A stretch of DNA of 32,772 nt, taken from positions 1-32,772 of the forward strand of contig JADIMQ010000033.1 in assembly GCA_017694655.1 (NCBI GenBank), in the 5' to 3' direction. Position numbers and translations under genes: made by a program. Shown here in pieces: positions 7,061 through 17,636 of this stretch (the first letter of the stretch is position 1; each line of letters begins with the position of its first letter). This DNA comes from Candidatus Cryptobacteroides merdigallinarum. Lineage in GTDB: Bacteria; Bacteroidota; Bacteroidia; Bacteroidales; UBA932. The notes under the pieces are model-generated. The model made no database searches. It saw only the letters and a list, made by a program, of their open reading frames with translations, and had not been told where the DNA came from.

Positions 7061-10000
7061 ATGAGCTATATGAAGTTTGTGGCCGTCTGTCTCCTGGCGC
7101 TTTCCTCCACTCTGGCGGGCGCCCGTGACGCAGGATATGCGGAAGGAGCCGGCGGGCAGCCACACACGGCACAGTACAGGGAAGCCCTCGACCTCTACGG
7201 GAAGGGGATGTACGACAGGGCTATGCTCCTTTTCAGGGAACTGGCGCAGGCCGGGGATGACGAGAATGCCGCAGGTTACTATGTCCTCACGGCCACACAT
7301 CTCCGGGTGCCGGGCTACGAGGCTCTGATAGAGGAATTCACCGCCCGTTCACAGTCTTCCGGACTGATACCGCAGATACGCTACAGGTATGCCCTCAACC
7401 TCTTTGACGACAAGGATTTCCGTGGGGCGGCGGCCCAGTTCGCGGAGCTGTCGAGGCACAACCTTTACAGGAAGCAGGTCCCGGAGTTCCTTTTCAAGCG
7501 TGCCTACTGCGACTTCGAGCTCAGGTATTTCGACAGGGCCCTGCTCCGCTTCAGGGACCTTGCCATGCGTTCCCATTCCGACTATACGGCCCCGGCGGAG
7601 TATGCCATAGGCTACATATACTATGAGCAGGAGGATTTCGCCGACGCCGTGGAGTGGCTCGAAAAGGCGAAAAAGGACAGCCGCTTCACCGGCATAGCCT
7701 CCTTCTATCTCCTTGAATGCCGCTTCATGCTCAAAGAGTACGGGAGAGTCCGGGAGGAAGGCCCGCAGCTGATGGAGACGGCGCCGGAGGACAGGAAGCC
7801 ATATATCGCCCGCTTCATCTCGGAGGCCTGCCTCGTGCTCGGGGACAACGAGACCGCGAGGAAGTATTTCGACCTCAGCCGCAAGTCCCTTTCCCCGCGC
7901 TCCCGTTCGGACTTCTTCTATGCCGGTTCAGTCCTCTATGCCGTGAAGGACTACCAGGGGGCCATCGACAGCTTCTCCATGATGACGGACAGGAGCGACT
8001 CCCTCGGGCAGATAGCCAACTACCATCTCGGGTACTCCTTCATAAAGACCGGCAACAAGGTCGCCGCCATGGGGGCCTTCAGGGATGCCTCCATGACCGG
8101 TTTCGATGCCGGAATCAAGGAGGACGCCTTTTTCAACTACGCCAAGCTCGCCTTCGACCTGAACACCGACTCCTCCGTCTTCTACGACTATCTCGAGGAA
8201 TATCCCGGGACAGGGAAGACCGGGCAGATATACAGCTACATAGCCATAGCGGCCCTTTACGGGCGGGACTATGAGGGGGCCATAGAGGCCTACGACCAGA
8301 TAGACGAGCTGGACCCGGACATGAAGTCCAACTACATGAAGGCAAACTACCTCCGGGCGAATGAGCTTATTTCCAAGGGCTCCTGGAGGGCCGCGGCGGA
8401 CTGCCTCCGGGCGGCCGCCTATTATTCCGACCGCCGGACATATTTCAACCAGATGTCGCGCTACTGGCTCGCCGAGTCCTACTACAGGAGCGGGCAGTAC
8501 GGCAACGCCCTGTCTGTCCTGATGGACCTGTACAATACTTCTGCCCTGTACGGCAAGGAGGAGTCTTCCCTGATACCTCTGAACATCGCCTACTGCCACC
8601 TGAAGGAAAACCGCTATGACGACGCCGCCAGGTGGCTTACAGAATATCTTTCCGGCGGCACCCCGAAATGGAGGAAGGAGGCCCTTGTCCGGTACGGGGA
8701 CTGCATGTTCATGCAGCAGAAATACCGGGAGGCCGCTGCATCCTACGACAAGGTGCTGAAGGACTATTTCGATGCCGACGACATCTATCCTTACTACCAG
8801 GATGCCCTGGCCTACGGTCTGGCGGGCGACCTCTCCCGGAAGACAAGCCTGCTCTCCAATGTGCTGGAAGCCTCCCCGTCCGCCCCGTTCTATCCGGAGG
8901 CGATGTACGAGTACGGACGTTCCCTCGTGGCCTCCGGCGAGCCTGACAAGGCTGCCGGCTGTTTCAATACCCTTGCCGCCACTGTACGGGACAGCAGCTT
9001 CGTCGCCAGGTCCTACATAGAGCTTGGGATGATATGGAGGAACAAGTCGGACAACGCGAAGGCCCTTGCCTGCTACAAGAAGGTGGTCGAGGACATGCCG
9101 CTTTCCGTGTATGCGGACGAGGCCCTGCTTGCCATAGAGTCCGTCTACAAGTCCGAGAACACCCCGGAAGAGTACCTCGCCTACATAGACAGCATCGGCA
9201 GGTCTTCCCTCAAGACCGAGGCTGAGAAGGAGATGATGATATTCAACGCCGCCGAGCAGATATTCCTGTCCGGGAATTATCCAAAGGCCATGGCATCCCT
9301 CTCGTCCTATATCGGGAAATACCCGGAGGGAGGCAGGATTTCCGACGCGGAATACTATCTGGCCGAATGCTACAGGGGCACCGGACGTCCGGAGGATGCC
9401 TGCGACCATTATCTGAAGGTCATGGAATACGGTACGGGTTCATTTACGGTACAGGCTGCCCTGAACTATGCGGAGCTTTCCTATTCCATGCAGAAATACC
9501 GGGAAGCCTTCGACGCCTATGCCTCCCTGTACTCCGGTCCGGAAGAATACCGTTTCACGGCCCTGGTCGGGCTGATGCGGTCGGCTTACCGTTCCAGGAT
9601 GTATGACGAGGCCATAAAATATGCCGGTATCCTTGCGGAGTCCGGTCAGGCAGGGGAGGACCTTGCGCGTGAGGCCATGTATGTCGACGCCAAGTCCCTT
9701 CTGGCGACCTCCCGCAGGGACGAGGCCATGGAGGTACTGGCCCGGCTCGCGGAGTCCACTTCCACCCCGGAGGGTGCCGAAGCCGCTTTCCTGAGGATAC
9801 AGGACAGCTACGACAGGGGAGCCTTCGACGAGGTGGAGACACGCGTCTATGCTTTCTCGGACTCAGGTACGGGGCAGAACTACTGGCTAGCGAAGGCGTT
9901 CGTGGTGCTCGGTGACTCCTTCGTGGACAGGGACAACCTCGAGCAGGCCAGGGCGACTTTCGAGAGTGTGGCGGAGGGCTATACCCCGGAAGCCGGGGAT

Positions 10001-10081
10001 GACGATGTGCTGGAGAGCGTACGCATGCGCCTGGAGAAGCTCGGAAAACTTATGGAAGAATCCGGCGGGACCGAGCTGTAG
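7061..10081 (+). CDS. Large secreted tetratricopeptide-repeat protein
   Basis: A 1006-residue protein with an N-terminal signal peptide (MKFVAVCLLALSSTLAGARD, starting at ATG 7070; ATG 7061 is an equally open start). After it come many 34-residue-like TPR helices over the whole length, recognisable by recurring A.Y..G....A...F motifs such as YDRAMLLFRELAQAGDDENA, YRYALNLFDDKDFRGAAAQF, EYAIGYIYYEQEDFADAVEWL, YYLAECYRGTGRPEDACDHY and LNYAELSYSMQKYREAFDAY. There are no catalytic motifs. It should lie in the periplasm or at the inner face of the outer membrane and act as a protein-binding scaffold. The outer-membrane barrel gene follows 33 bp later and is probably co-transcribed, which suggests that the two proteins work together. 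The specific role is unknown. Confidence 0.8.
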   Translation: MSYMKFVAVCLLALSSTLAGARDAGYAEGAGGQPHTAQYREALDLYGKGMYDRAMLLFRELAQAGDDENAAGYYVLTATHLRVPGYEALIEEFTARSQSSGLIPQIRYRYALNLFDDKDFRGAAAQFAELSRHNLYRKQVPEFLFKRAYCDFELRYFDRALLRFRDLAMRSHSDYTAPAEYAIGYIYYEQEDFADAVEWLEKAKKDSRFTGIASFYLLECRFMLKEYGRVREEGPQLMETAPEDRKPYIARFISEACLVLGDNETARKYFDLSRKSLSPRSRSDFFYAGSVLYAVKDYQGAIDSFSMMTDRSDSLGQIANYHLGYSFIKTGNKVAAMGAFRDASMTGFDAGIKEDAFFNYAKLAFDLNTDSSVFYDYLEEYPGTGKTGQIYSYIAIAALYGRDYEGAIEAYDQIDELDPDMKSNYMKANYLRANELISKGSWRAAADCLRAAAYYSDRRTYFNQMSRYWLAESYYRSGQYGNALSVLMDLYNTSALYGKEESSLIPLNIAYCHLKENRYDDAARWLTEYLSGGTPKWRKEALVRYGDCMFMQQKYREAAASYDKVLKDYFDADDIYPYYQDALAYGLAGDLSRKTSLLSNVLEASPSAPFYPEAMYEYGRSLVASGEPDKAAGCFNTLAATVRDSSFVARSYIELGMIWRNKSDNAKALACYKKVVEDMPLSVYADEALLAIESVYKSENTPEEYLAYIDSIGRSSLKTEAEKEMMIFNAAEQIFLSGNYPKAMASLSSYIGKYPEGGRISDAEYYLAECYRGTGRPEDACDHYLKVMEYGTGSFTVQAALNYAELSYSMQKYREAFDAYASLYSGPEEYRFTALVGLMRSAYRSRMYDEAIKYAGILAESGQAGEDLAREAMYVDAKSLLATSRRDEAMEVLARLAESTSTPEGAEAAFLRIQDSYDRGAFDEVETRVYAFSDSGTGQNYWLAKAFVVLGDSFVDRDNLEQARATFESVAEGYTPEAGDDDVLESVRMRLEKLGKLMEESGGTEL

Positions 10082-10114
10082 CCGGGCAGGACAGTTTTAT
10101 AACAGTATTTGGAA

Positions 10115-11884
10115 ATGAAGAATACCGCAAAATATCTTATTCCGGCGCTGCTGTTTCTGCCGGCCGTCGCATTTTCCCAGGACCTGAACCCGACGGTGGA
10201 GGTCTCGAGGCAGTACAGGGGAGCCCTCATGGATGTGGACAAGCCTTCGCTGGAGATGGCCCTCCCGGACAGCGTGCAGAGGTTCAACCTCGAGTTCGAC
10301 TATTCCGTCTTCGACAATCCTTTCCGCGGGGCATACGAATTCCGTCCTTTCCTCATGGACATGGACCTGGCCCCGGGGGATTCCGGGGAACGGACACTGT
10401 ACCTGCGGGCTGGGGCCGGATATACCCTGCACCCTACCCTGGATTTCGTGTGGTCGCCCCTGAAAGGGGACAGGTTCCGCCTGTCCCTGTATGCGAAACA
10501 CCGTTCCTACGTCGGGAAGTACCGCAGCCTCGCCCCGGACATGTCCGCACCTGTGGCATCCGTATCCCCGGACGGGGGACGCTTCTCCGGCTACGACCTG
10601 CTTTCCGAAGCCGGGGTGGACGGCTCCTATGACTGGAACAAGGGCCTTTTCCGCTTCCAGGCCGGGTACTACGGCACCGCCCTGAAGGACACGCTCGTGA
10701 AACGGGCCTACGACGGTGTGGACCTGAAGCTCGGGGTTTCCTCGAAGGAAAGGATCGAGAGCCACTTCGTCTATGATGTGGAGGCACGCTACCGATATGC
10801 GGAGGACAAGGCCTCCTACCAGATGCTCCCGTCCGCAGGCAGGCTCTGCCTCACGGAGCACGACTTCAGCCTGGACGCATCCCTGGGCGGCATGTTCAAG
10901 TCCGGCCACTCCATCATGCTGGACGCCGGCGTGGACTTCGCCTCGTACGGGGGCCTTTATGCCTCGGATGCGGGAAACATATCCTTCACCCCGCGCTATG
11001 TCTTCTCGAATAGCCGGTGGGACGTCAACCTCGGTGTGAAGCTGGCTTTCCTGCTGCGCAACAACCGCGAAGGTCTCCTCCATCCGATGAACACGGCCCG
11101 CGGGCAGGTCGTGTACCCGGACATAAGGATTGACTTCACCGTGATAAGGAAATATCTCGACCTGTACCTGACGGCAGGCGGAGGCCCGGACATAAACGCC
11201 TATTCTTCCCTCCTGGAGAGGAACAGGCATGTCTCCCCGCTGTACAATGTCTACATGGACGGGGTTCCCGGGACAGGACCCCTGCTCGACAATACTGTGG
11301 AAAGGGTTTCGGCCGCGCTGGGCATCGAGGGGAACATCGCCTCCCGCCTGCGCTACGACCTCAGGGCCGGCTACAGGAATTTCGCGAATGCCCCGTTCTG
11401 GACTGGCCTCCTGCTGGAGGACTCCGGGGTGTCCCGCCTTTCCCCCGGACTCGGATATACCCCCTGCCAGATCTTCTTCACCAGGCTCGACTTTTCCTGG
11501 ACTTCCCAGGATGTCAGGGTCGGAGGCTGGATGCAGTACCTTGCCACGGACCTGGCCGGACGCGGGGCGCAGGTCTTCTCCCCGGCACCCTTCTCCGGGT
11601 ATGCGGACATCGTCTACAACTGGAAAGGCAGGATATTCGCCGGTGTGGACTGTGCCTTCGCGACTGAACGCCGCGGCAATCTCCTGACCCTCTCCGGCGT
11701 GCCGTCCATGCAGGCAAGGATACCGGGGTATGCGGACCTGGGAGTCACCCTCGAATACGCCTTCACGAGGAAGTTCTCCTTCTGGCTGCGCGGCGGCAAC
11801 CTTCTCGACATGACTGTCCAGCGCACGCCTCTCTATGCGGAAAGCGGCATATATTTCACGGCCGGGATCTGCCTGAACCTGTAG
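10115..11884 (+). CDS. Outer-membrane beta-barrel protein paired with the TPR protein
   Basis: A 589-residue protein with a clear signal peptide (MKNTAKYLIPALLFLPAVAFSQ). The mature part begins DLNPTVEVSRQYRGAL and then alternates aromatic and hydrophobic residues in strand-like blocks throughout (for example LYLRAGAGYTLHPTLDFVW, FRFQAGYYGTALKD, LRYDLRAGYRNF and FSFWLRGGNLLDM), as in TonB-dependent receptor barrels. No plug domain is recognisable, so it is probably a barrel rather than a full SusC-type receptor. I use ATG 10115; a TTG two codons upstream is also open. It is cotranscribed with the TPR gene and followed by a strong terminator. The ligand or cargo is unknown. Confidence 0.65.
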   Translation: MKNTAKYLIPALLFLPAVAFSQDLNPTVEVSRQYRGALMDVDKPSLEMALPDSVQRFNLEFDYSVFDNPFRGAYEFRPFLMDMDLAPGDSGERTLYLRAGAGYTLHPTLDFVWSPLKGDRFRLSLYAKHRSYVGKYRSLAPDMSAPVASVSPDGGRFSGYDLLSEAGVDGSYDWNKGLFRFQAGYYGTALKDTLVKRAYDGVDLKLGVSSKERIESHFVYDVEARYRYAEDKASYQMLPSAGRLCLTEHDFSLDASLGGMFKSGHSIMLDAGVDFASYGGLYASDAGNISFTPRYVFSNSRWDVNLGVKLAFLLRNNREGLLHPMNTARGQVVYPDIRIDFTVIRKYLDLYLTAGGGPDINAYSSLLERNRHVSPLYNVYMDGVPGTGPLLDNTVERVSAALGIEGNIASRLRYDLRAGYRNFANAPFWTGLLLEDSGVSRLSPGLGYTPCQIFFTRLDFSWTSQDVRVGGWMQYLATDLAGRGAQVFSPAPFSGYADIVYNWKGRIFAGVDCAFATERRGNLLTLSGVPSMQARIPGYADLGVTLEYAFTRKFSFWLRGGNLLDMTVQRTPLYAESGIYFTAGICLNL

Positions 11885-11949
11885 TGCCGGGACAGGCTTC
11901 CTCCAGGGACGGATTTTGTCCGGGAAAGTCCCGGCAAATAATTTTTTTG
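11885..11949 (+). terminator. Intrinsic terminator after the TPR/barrel operon
   Basis: TGCCGGGAC (11885-11893) pairs perfectly with GTCCCGGCA (11928-11936). The loop holds an inner GGAC/GTCC hairpin, and the stem is followed by an A/T-rich tract with seven T residues. It starts right at the stop codon of the barrel gene and separates it from gyrB. Confidence 0.75.
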
Positions 11950-11993
11950 ATGAAATTTAGACATCTATCCAAAGCAGTTTCTGATAAAATGAT

Positions 11994-12001
11994 TAAATTT
12001 G
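11994..12001 (+). promoter_or_regulatory. -7 box upstream of gyrB
   Basis: TAAATTTG fits TAnnTTTG and lies 59 bp before the gyrB ATG. A TTTG at the ideal spacing is missing, so the -33 element is weak or different. Confidence 0.45.
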
Positions 12002-12012
12002 TCCGCTTATAA

Positions 12013-14037
<2,025 letters not shown>

Positions 14038-14040
<3 letters not shown>

Positions 14041-14159
14041 AATTTTTTCCGACGGTGATTTCGGCGTTATGCTTGGCTCGGAAATCCTCATTTACGGAAG
14101 TAAACTCCGGTTTCCTTGCCGTCGCAGGCCTTGAAATCCCTCGCCGGAAAAGAATTTTA
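14038..14159 (+). repeat. Palindromic intergenic element, copy A
   Basis: A 122-nt self-complementary block. The left arm (14038-14062) begins with the gyrB stop codon and pairs with the right arm (14133-14159) at about 23 of 25 positions. Inside, a core starting GGCGTT at 14063 and GGCTCGGAAATCC at 14075 forms a GGAAATC/GGTTTCC stem with one G-U pair and a TTTAC-GGAA-GTAAA tip (14091-14104). The core is shared with copy B at 19674-19796; the outer arms are not. A near-direct repeat of 14 bp (14053-14066 and 14169-14182, 13 of 14 identical) brackets most of it. It could act as a terminator or 3'-end stabiliser, or be a small non-autonomous mobile sequence. Confidence 0.75.
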
Positions 14160-14220
14160 CCGGAAGGGCGGTGATTCCGGCGAAGAAGATATGAGAATGT
14201 ATTAAAACTTAATATTAGTT

Positions 14221-15483
14221 ATGGATATTTTTGACAGAATTGCGAGAGACTCGGGCGGTCCTCTCGGACAGTACAGACAGAAAGCTTTCGGATATTACAT
14301 GTACCCGAAACTCGAAGGGGAAATCGGACCTCACATGAAATTCCGCGGGAAAGAAGTCCTCTGCTGGAGTCTCAACAATTATCTCGGGCTTGCCAATCAT
14401 CCTGAAGTAAGGAAGGCCGACGCGGAAGCAGCGGCGAAATGGGGGCTCGCATACCCTATGGGAAGCCGCATGATGTCCGGCCACACTTCCCTCCACGAGC
14501 AGTTCGAGAGGGAACTCGCCGATTTCGAGAAGAAGGAGGATGCCTTCCTGTTCAACTTCGGATACCAGGGTATAATTTCCACCATAGACGCCCTCATGGA
14601 CAGGCACGACATTATCGTATATGATTCCGAGGCCCACGCCTGCCTCATCGACGGTGCACGTCTCCACATGGGCAAGAGGATGACCTACCGCCACAATGAC
14701 ATAGAAAGCTGCGAAGCCACCCTTAAAAGGGCTTCCAAGCTCTGTGAGGAGACAGGGGGCGGCATCCTCCTCATAACCGAAGGAGTCTACGGCATGACCG
14801 GCGCCCTCGGCATCCTGGACCAGATAGCGGCCCTCAAGAAGAAATACAACTTCAGGATACTCATCGACGACGCGCACGGGTTCGGCGTAATGGGCGAGCA
14901 CGGACGCGGCACTTCCGAGCATTTCGGGGTTATGGACGAGGTGGACCTCTACATCGGGGCTTACGCGAAGTCCATGGCCAGCATAGGAGGGTTCGTGGCC
15001 GGGCCTAAGGTCATAATAGACTACCTCAGGTACAACCTCCGTTCCCAGATATACGCGAAGTCTCTCCCTATGGCCTTCGTGGAAGGCGGGCTCAAGAGGC
15101 TCGAGATTATCCGCAGCGCCGAGGGCGACGAGCTCAGGAAGAAGCTCTTCAACGTGACCCGCACCCTCCAGGACGGGTTCCGCAAGCTCGGCTTCGACAT
15201 CGGCCCGGCAGAGGCCTGTGTGACCCCTGTGGCTATCAAGGGAGGCGTTGGCCAGGCCACGAGGATGGCCGTTGACCTCAGGGAGAACTACGGCATCTTC
15301 TGCTCCATAGTCGTATATCCTGTCATACCGAAGGGAATGATAATCTTCAGGGTCATCCCTACGGCCGCCCACTCCATGGAAGATGTGGAATACACCCTCA
15401 AGACCTTTGCCGAGATAAGGGAGAAGCTCGAGAAAGGGGAGTATGACGGTGACGACGTTGTCGACATGGCAATACACCAGTAG
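14221..15483 (+). CDS. Alpha-oxoamine synthase, probable serine palmitoyltransferase
   Basis: PLP enzyme of 420 residues (fold type I aminotransferase) that would condense an amino acid with an acyl-CoA or acyl-ACP. The PLP lysine is Lys250 in AYAKSMASIGGFVAG. DDAHG (216-220) supplies the PLP-contacting Asp217 and His219, and HACLIDGARLHMG is typical of the family. The N-terminus (DIFDRI..GPLGQY, YPKLEG) and C-terminus (IVVYPVIPKGMIIFRVIPTA) match the ~420-residue Bacteroidota group commonly taken as serine palmitoyltransferase, the first step of sphingolipid synthesis. Alternatives are BioF (biotin) and Kbl (threonine breakdown), but no bio or tdh genes are near. It is the first gene of an operon with an SDR, an acyltransferase-fold protein and an HD hydrolase. 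No clear TAnnTTTG promoter was found in the 60 bp after the palindromic element; the leader is AT-rich. Confidence 0.72.
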   Translation: MDIFDRIARDSGGPLGQYRQKAFGYYMYPKLEGEIGPHMKFRGKEVLCWSLNNYLGLANHPEVRKADAEAAAKWGLAYPMGSRMMSGHTSLHEQFERELADFEKKEDAFLFNFGYQGIISTIDALMDRHDIIVYDSEAHACLIDGARLHMGKRMTYRHNDIESCEATLKRASKLCEETGGGILLITEGVYGMTGALGILDQIAALKKKYNFRILIDDAHGFGVMGEHGRGTSEHFGVMDEVDLYIGAYAKSMASIGGFVAGPKVIIDYLRYNLRSQIYAKSLPMAFVEGGLKRLEIIRSAEGDELRKKLFNVTRTLQDGFRKLGFDIGPAEACVTPVAIKGGVGQATRMAVDLRENYGIFCSIVVYPVIPKGMIIFRVIPTAAHSMEDVEYTLKTFAEIREKLEKGEYDGDDVVDMAIHQ

Positions 15484-15512
15484 CAAGTTCCACGTTTTCA
15501 TCAGTTCCCGTA

Positions 15513-16334
15513 ATGAACAGGAGATTCTTTGAAAACAAGGTGATGATAATAACAGGAGCCAGCTCAGGAATTGGGTTGGCTTCTGCCGAATTATTCGCAT
15601 CCCTCGGGGCAAGGCTTGTCCTGGCTGCAAGGTCCGCGGAAAAGCTTCAGGAAATTGCGGAGAAACTTTCCTCCAGGACCGAGACAATGTGGGTCAGGAC
15701 GGACGTCTCGTCCGAGGAGGACTGCAGGAACCTCATAGAGAAGGCCGTGGAGAGGTTCGGCCGGATAGACATCCTGGTGAACAACGCCGGGCTGTCCATG
15801 CGCGCCATGTTCCGGGACGTGGACCTTTCCGTGATAAAGACCCTTATGGACGTCAATTTCTGGGGGACTGTCTACTGTACGAAGTACGCCCTCCCGTGGC
15901 TGCTCAAGTCCCGGGGCTCGGTGGTCGGGGTCATCTCCATCGCCGGTTTTGCAGGGCTGCCGGGCAGGACTGGATATTCTTCCTCCAAATACGCCATACG
16001 CGGCTTCCTGGACACCCTCCGGATAGAGCATCTTTACGACGGCCTTCATGTGATGGTGTTTGCGCCCGGGTTCACTGCCTCCAATGTCAGGAACGCCGCC
16101 CTCACGGCGGACGGTTCCGCACAGGGCACCACCCCGCGGGACGAGGGCAGGATGATGACGGCCGAGAAGGTGGCCCGCTATCTTGCCAAAGGCCTCGCCC
16201 GCAGGAAGAGGGAGATGGTGCTGACCCCCCTCGGCTGGCTGACAGTCCTGGTGCACAAGTTCTGGCCGTGGCTCACCGACAAGGTGGAGTTCAGCTACAT
16301 GGCCAAGGAACCTGACAGTCCTTTCCACAAATAA
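15513..16334 (+). CDS. Short-chain dehydrogenase/reductase, candidate 3-ketosphinganine reductase
   Basis: A classical SDR of 273 residues with a Rossmann nucleotide-binding motif TGASSGIG (14-21), NNAG (90-93), catalytic Ser142 and YSSSK (Tyr155, Lys159). The C-terminus is hydrophobic and tryptophan-rich (TPLGWLTVLVHKFWPWL), which could anchor it to the membrane, as expected for an enzyme with a lipid substrate. Arg40 after the second strand (VLAARS) is compatible with NADPH preference. It starts 29 bp after the oxoamine synthase gene and ends 15 bp before the acyltransferase-fold gene. Reduction of the 3-keto product made by the upstream enzyme is the natural inference from context; sequence alone supports only an SDR. 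Confidence 0.8.
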   Translation: MNRRFFENKVMIITGASSGIGLASAELFASLGARLVLAARSAEKLQEIAEKLSSRTETMWVRTDVSSEEDCRNLIEKAVERFGRIDILVNNAGLSMRAMFRDVDLSVIKTLMDVNFWGTVYCTKYALPWLLKSRGSVVGVISIAGFAGLPGRTGYSSSKYAIRGFLDTLRIEHLYDGLHVMVFAPGFTASNVRNAALTADGSAQGTTPRDEGRMMTAEKVARYLAKGLARRKREMVLTPLGWLTVLVHKFWPWLTDKVEFSYMAKEPDSPFHK

Positions 16335-16349
16335 ATCCATTTTTACGGC

Positions 16350-17636
16350 ATGAGCAAGGATTATCTGACTCCCGACCTTCTGGGAAGCATGTACCTGTAT
16401 TCCGGGTCCGACAGGTCCGGTTCCGCATTCTGCTACGTCGTAAGCCTTACCATGACTGTGGACATGGCTGTCATGGAGCGGGCCCTGGAGGACCTTATGC
16501 CCCGCTTCCCCCAGCTGGCGCTCAAGGCGGTGCCGCAGGAGGAGTCCATCGTCTACAGGGGCATGGATTCCCCGGTGCGGGTCTATCCGCTCGGTGAGAG
16601 GTCCTCTTTTGCGGCTTCAGGGGCCTTCGGCCATGACTGCCTGTTTGCCGTATTCGCGGACCACAAGACTTTCTACTTCGATTTCCACAAGTCCCTGACA
16701 GACGAGAAGGGGGTGGTCCCGTTCGTGAGGGCGGCGATTTTCCGCTATCTCCTCCTCAGCGGATACGATGTGGAGAACGACGGCAGCGTGATAACCCCGG
16801 AGAGCGAATTCCACGACATTGAGGCGGACGACGCCTTTGTCAGGCTGGACGATATCCCGGCATCCCGTCCTGTATGGTATATGGACGCGAAGGCCCTCAA
16901 CATCGACGTTACGTCCATGGACGGGGACTTCAGGGTCACACAGATACATGTCCCCCTCCCGAAGGTGAAGGGGGAGGTGCGCGGATATTGCCCTGTGCCC
17001 TCCACGATAATCTCGCCCTTCTTCTCGCATGCCCTCCTCCAGGAGTATCCGGAGAAGGATGTCCAGGGGGAATACGCCGTCTCCTGCATACAGGTGAACC
17101 TGAGGCAGTATTTCCCTACCACGACCCTGAGGCCGTTCTTCGTGAATCTTCCTCTTGCATACAACAGGAGGCTTTCGGAATATCCGGTGGCCACTGTCCT
17201 GATGTCGCAGAAAAAGCTCCTTGAGGCGCAGCTCCGGACCGACGCCCTTGCCTACAACGCGCAGAGGCGTATCAGTGTCCTGGACAGAATCTCTGACCTG
17301 GGTACCCTGCGGGAGAAGGTGGAGGCTGCCGGGAAGACCATGGAGGAGCAGGCATCCAGGGCCACATTCTCGCTCTGCAACATCGGCAGCGTGATAATGC
17401 CGGAGACAATGCTGCAGTATATCACGGAGTTCTACCCGGTGGTGACCCCCTCGATGTTCCCGTACAGCATATCCACCATCAACTTCAGGGGTGACCTCAT
17501 CGTCACTGTGGCCTCCTCCCTGCCGGGGGACGGCGTATGCCGCAGGCTCACGGCCCTGATGAAGGAGTACGGCATACCGGCGTTCATATCTGAAAGCTAC
17601 TCTATCAGCCCGTTGAAATACAAACCTATATTGTGA
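16350..17636 (+). CDS. Divergent CoA-dependent acyltransferase-fold protein (condensation/alcohol acetyltransferase-like)
   Basis: A 428-residue soluble protein with no signal peptide. The start (SLTMTVDMAVMERALEDLMPRFPQLALKAV) and the segment LTDEKGVVPFVRAAIFRYLLLSGYD (about 116-140) follow the pattern of the two-lobe CoA-dependent acyltransferase superfamily (condensation domains, alcohol acetyltransferases, Pap enzymes). NIGSVIMPETML in the second lobe fits the conserved NxG region. The usual HxxxDG motif is altered: the sequence is FHKSLTDEKG, so the histidine (His113) is one position early and Lys114 occupies the expected site, with Glu after Asp118. It may use a shifted histidine, or be inactive and regulatory. 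Context between the SDR and HD genes suggests a lipid N- or O-acylation role. The family call is moderate; the substrate is unknown. Confidence 0.55.
   Translation: MSKDYLTPDLLGSMYLYSGSDRSGSAFCYVVSLTMTVDMAVMERALEDLMPRFPQLALKAVPQEESIVYRGMDSPVRVYPLGERSSFAASGAFGHDCLFAVFADHKTFYFDFHKSLTDEKGVVPFVRAAIFRYLLLSGYDVENDGSVITPESEFHDIEADDAFVRLDDIPASRPVWYMDAKALNIDVTSMDGDFRVTQIHVPLPKVKGEVRGYCPVPSTIISPFFSHALLQEYPEKDVQGEYAVSCIQVNLRQYFPTTTLRPFFVNLPLAYNRRLSEYPVATVLMSQKKLLEAQLRTDALAYNAQRRISVLDRISDLGTLREKVEAAGKTMEEQASRATFSLCNIGSVIMPETMLQYITEFYPVVTPSMFPYSISTINFRGDLIVTVASSLPGDGVCRRLTALMKEYGIPAFISESYSISPLKYKPIL

Noticed and set aside
7928..9409. A 493-codon minus-strand frame inside the TPR gene
   Set aside because: Antisense shadow; the regular TPR helices on the plus strand explain the coding signal.
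14221..15483. Reading the oxoamine synthase as Kbl (threonine catabolism) or BioF (biotin)
   Set aside because: No threonine dehydrogenase or biotin genes are near, its length and termini fit the ~420-residue Bacteroidota group, and the downstream SDR and acyltransferase-fold genes favour a lipid pathway. The exact substrate is still unproven.
14215..15687. A 490-codon minus-strand frame over the oxoamine synthase gene
   Set aside because: Antisense shadow; the plus strand encodes a complete PLP enzyme, and the minus frame has no motif, leader or promoter.
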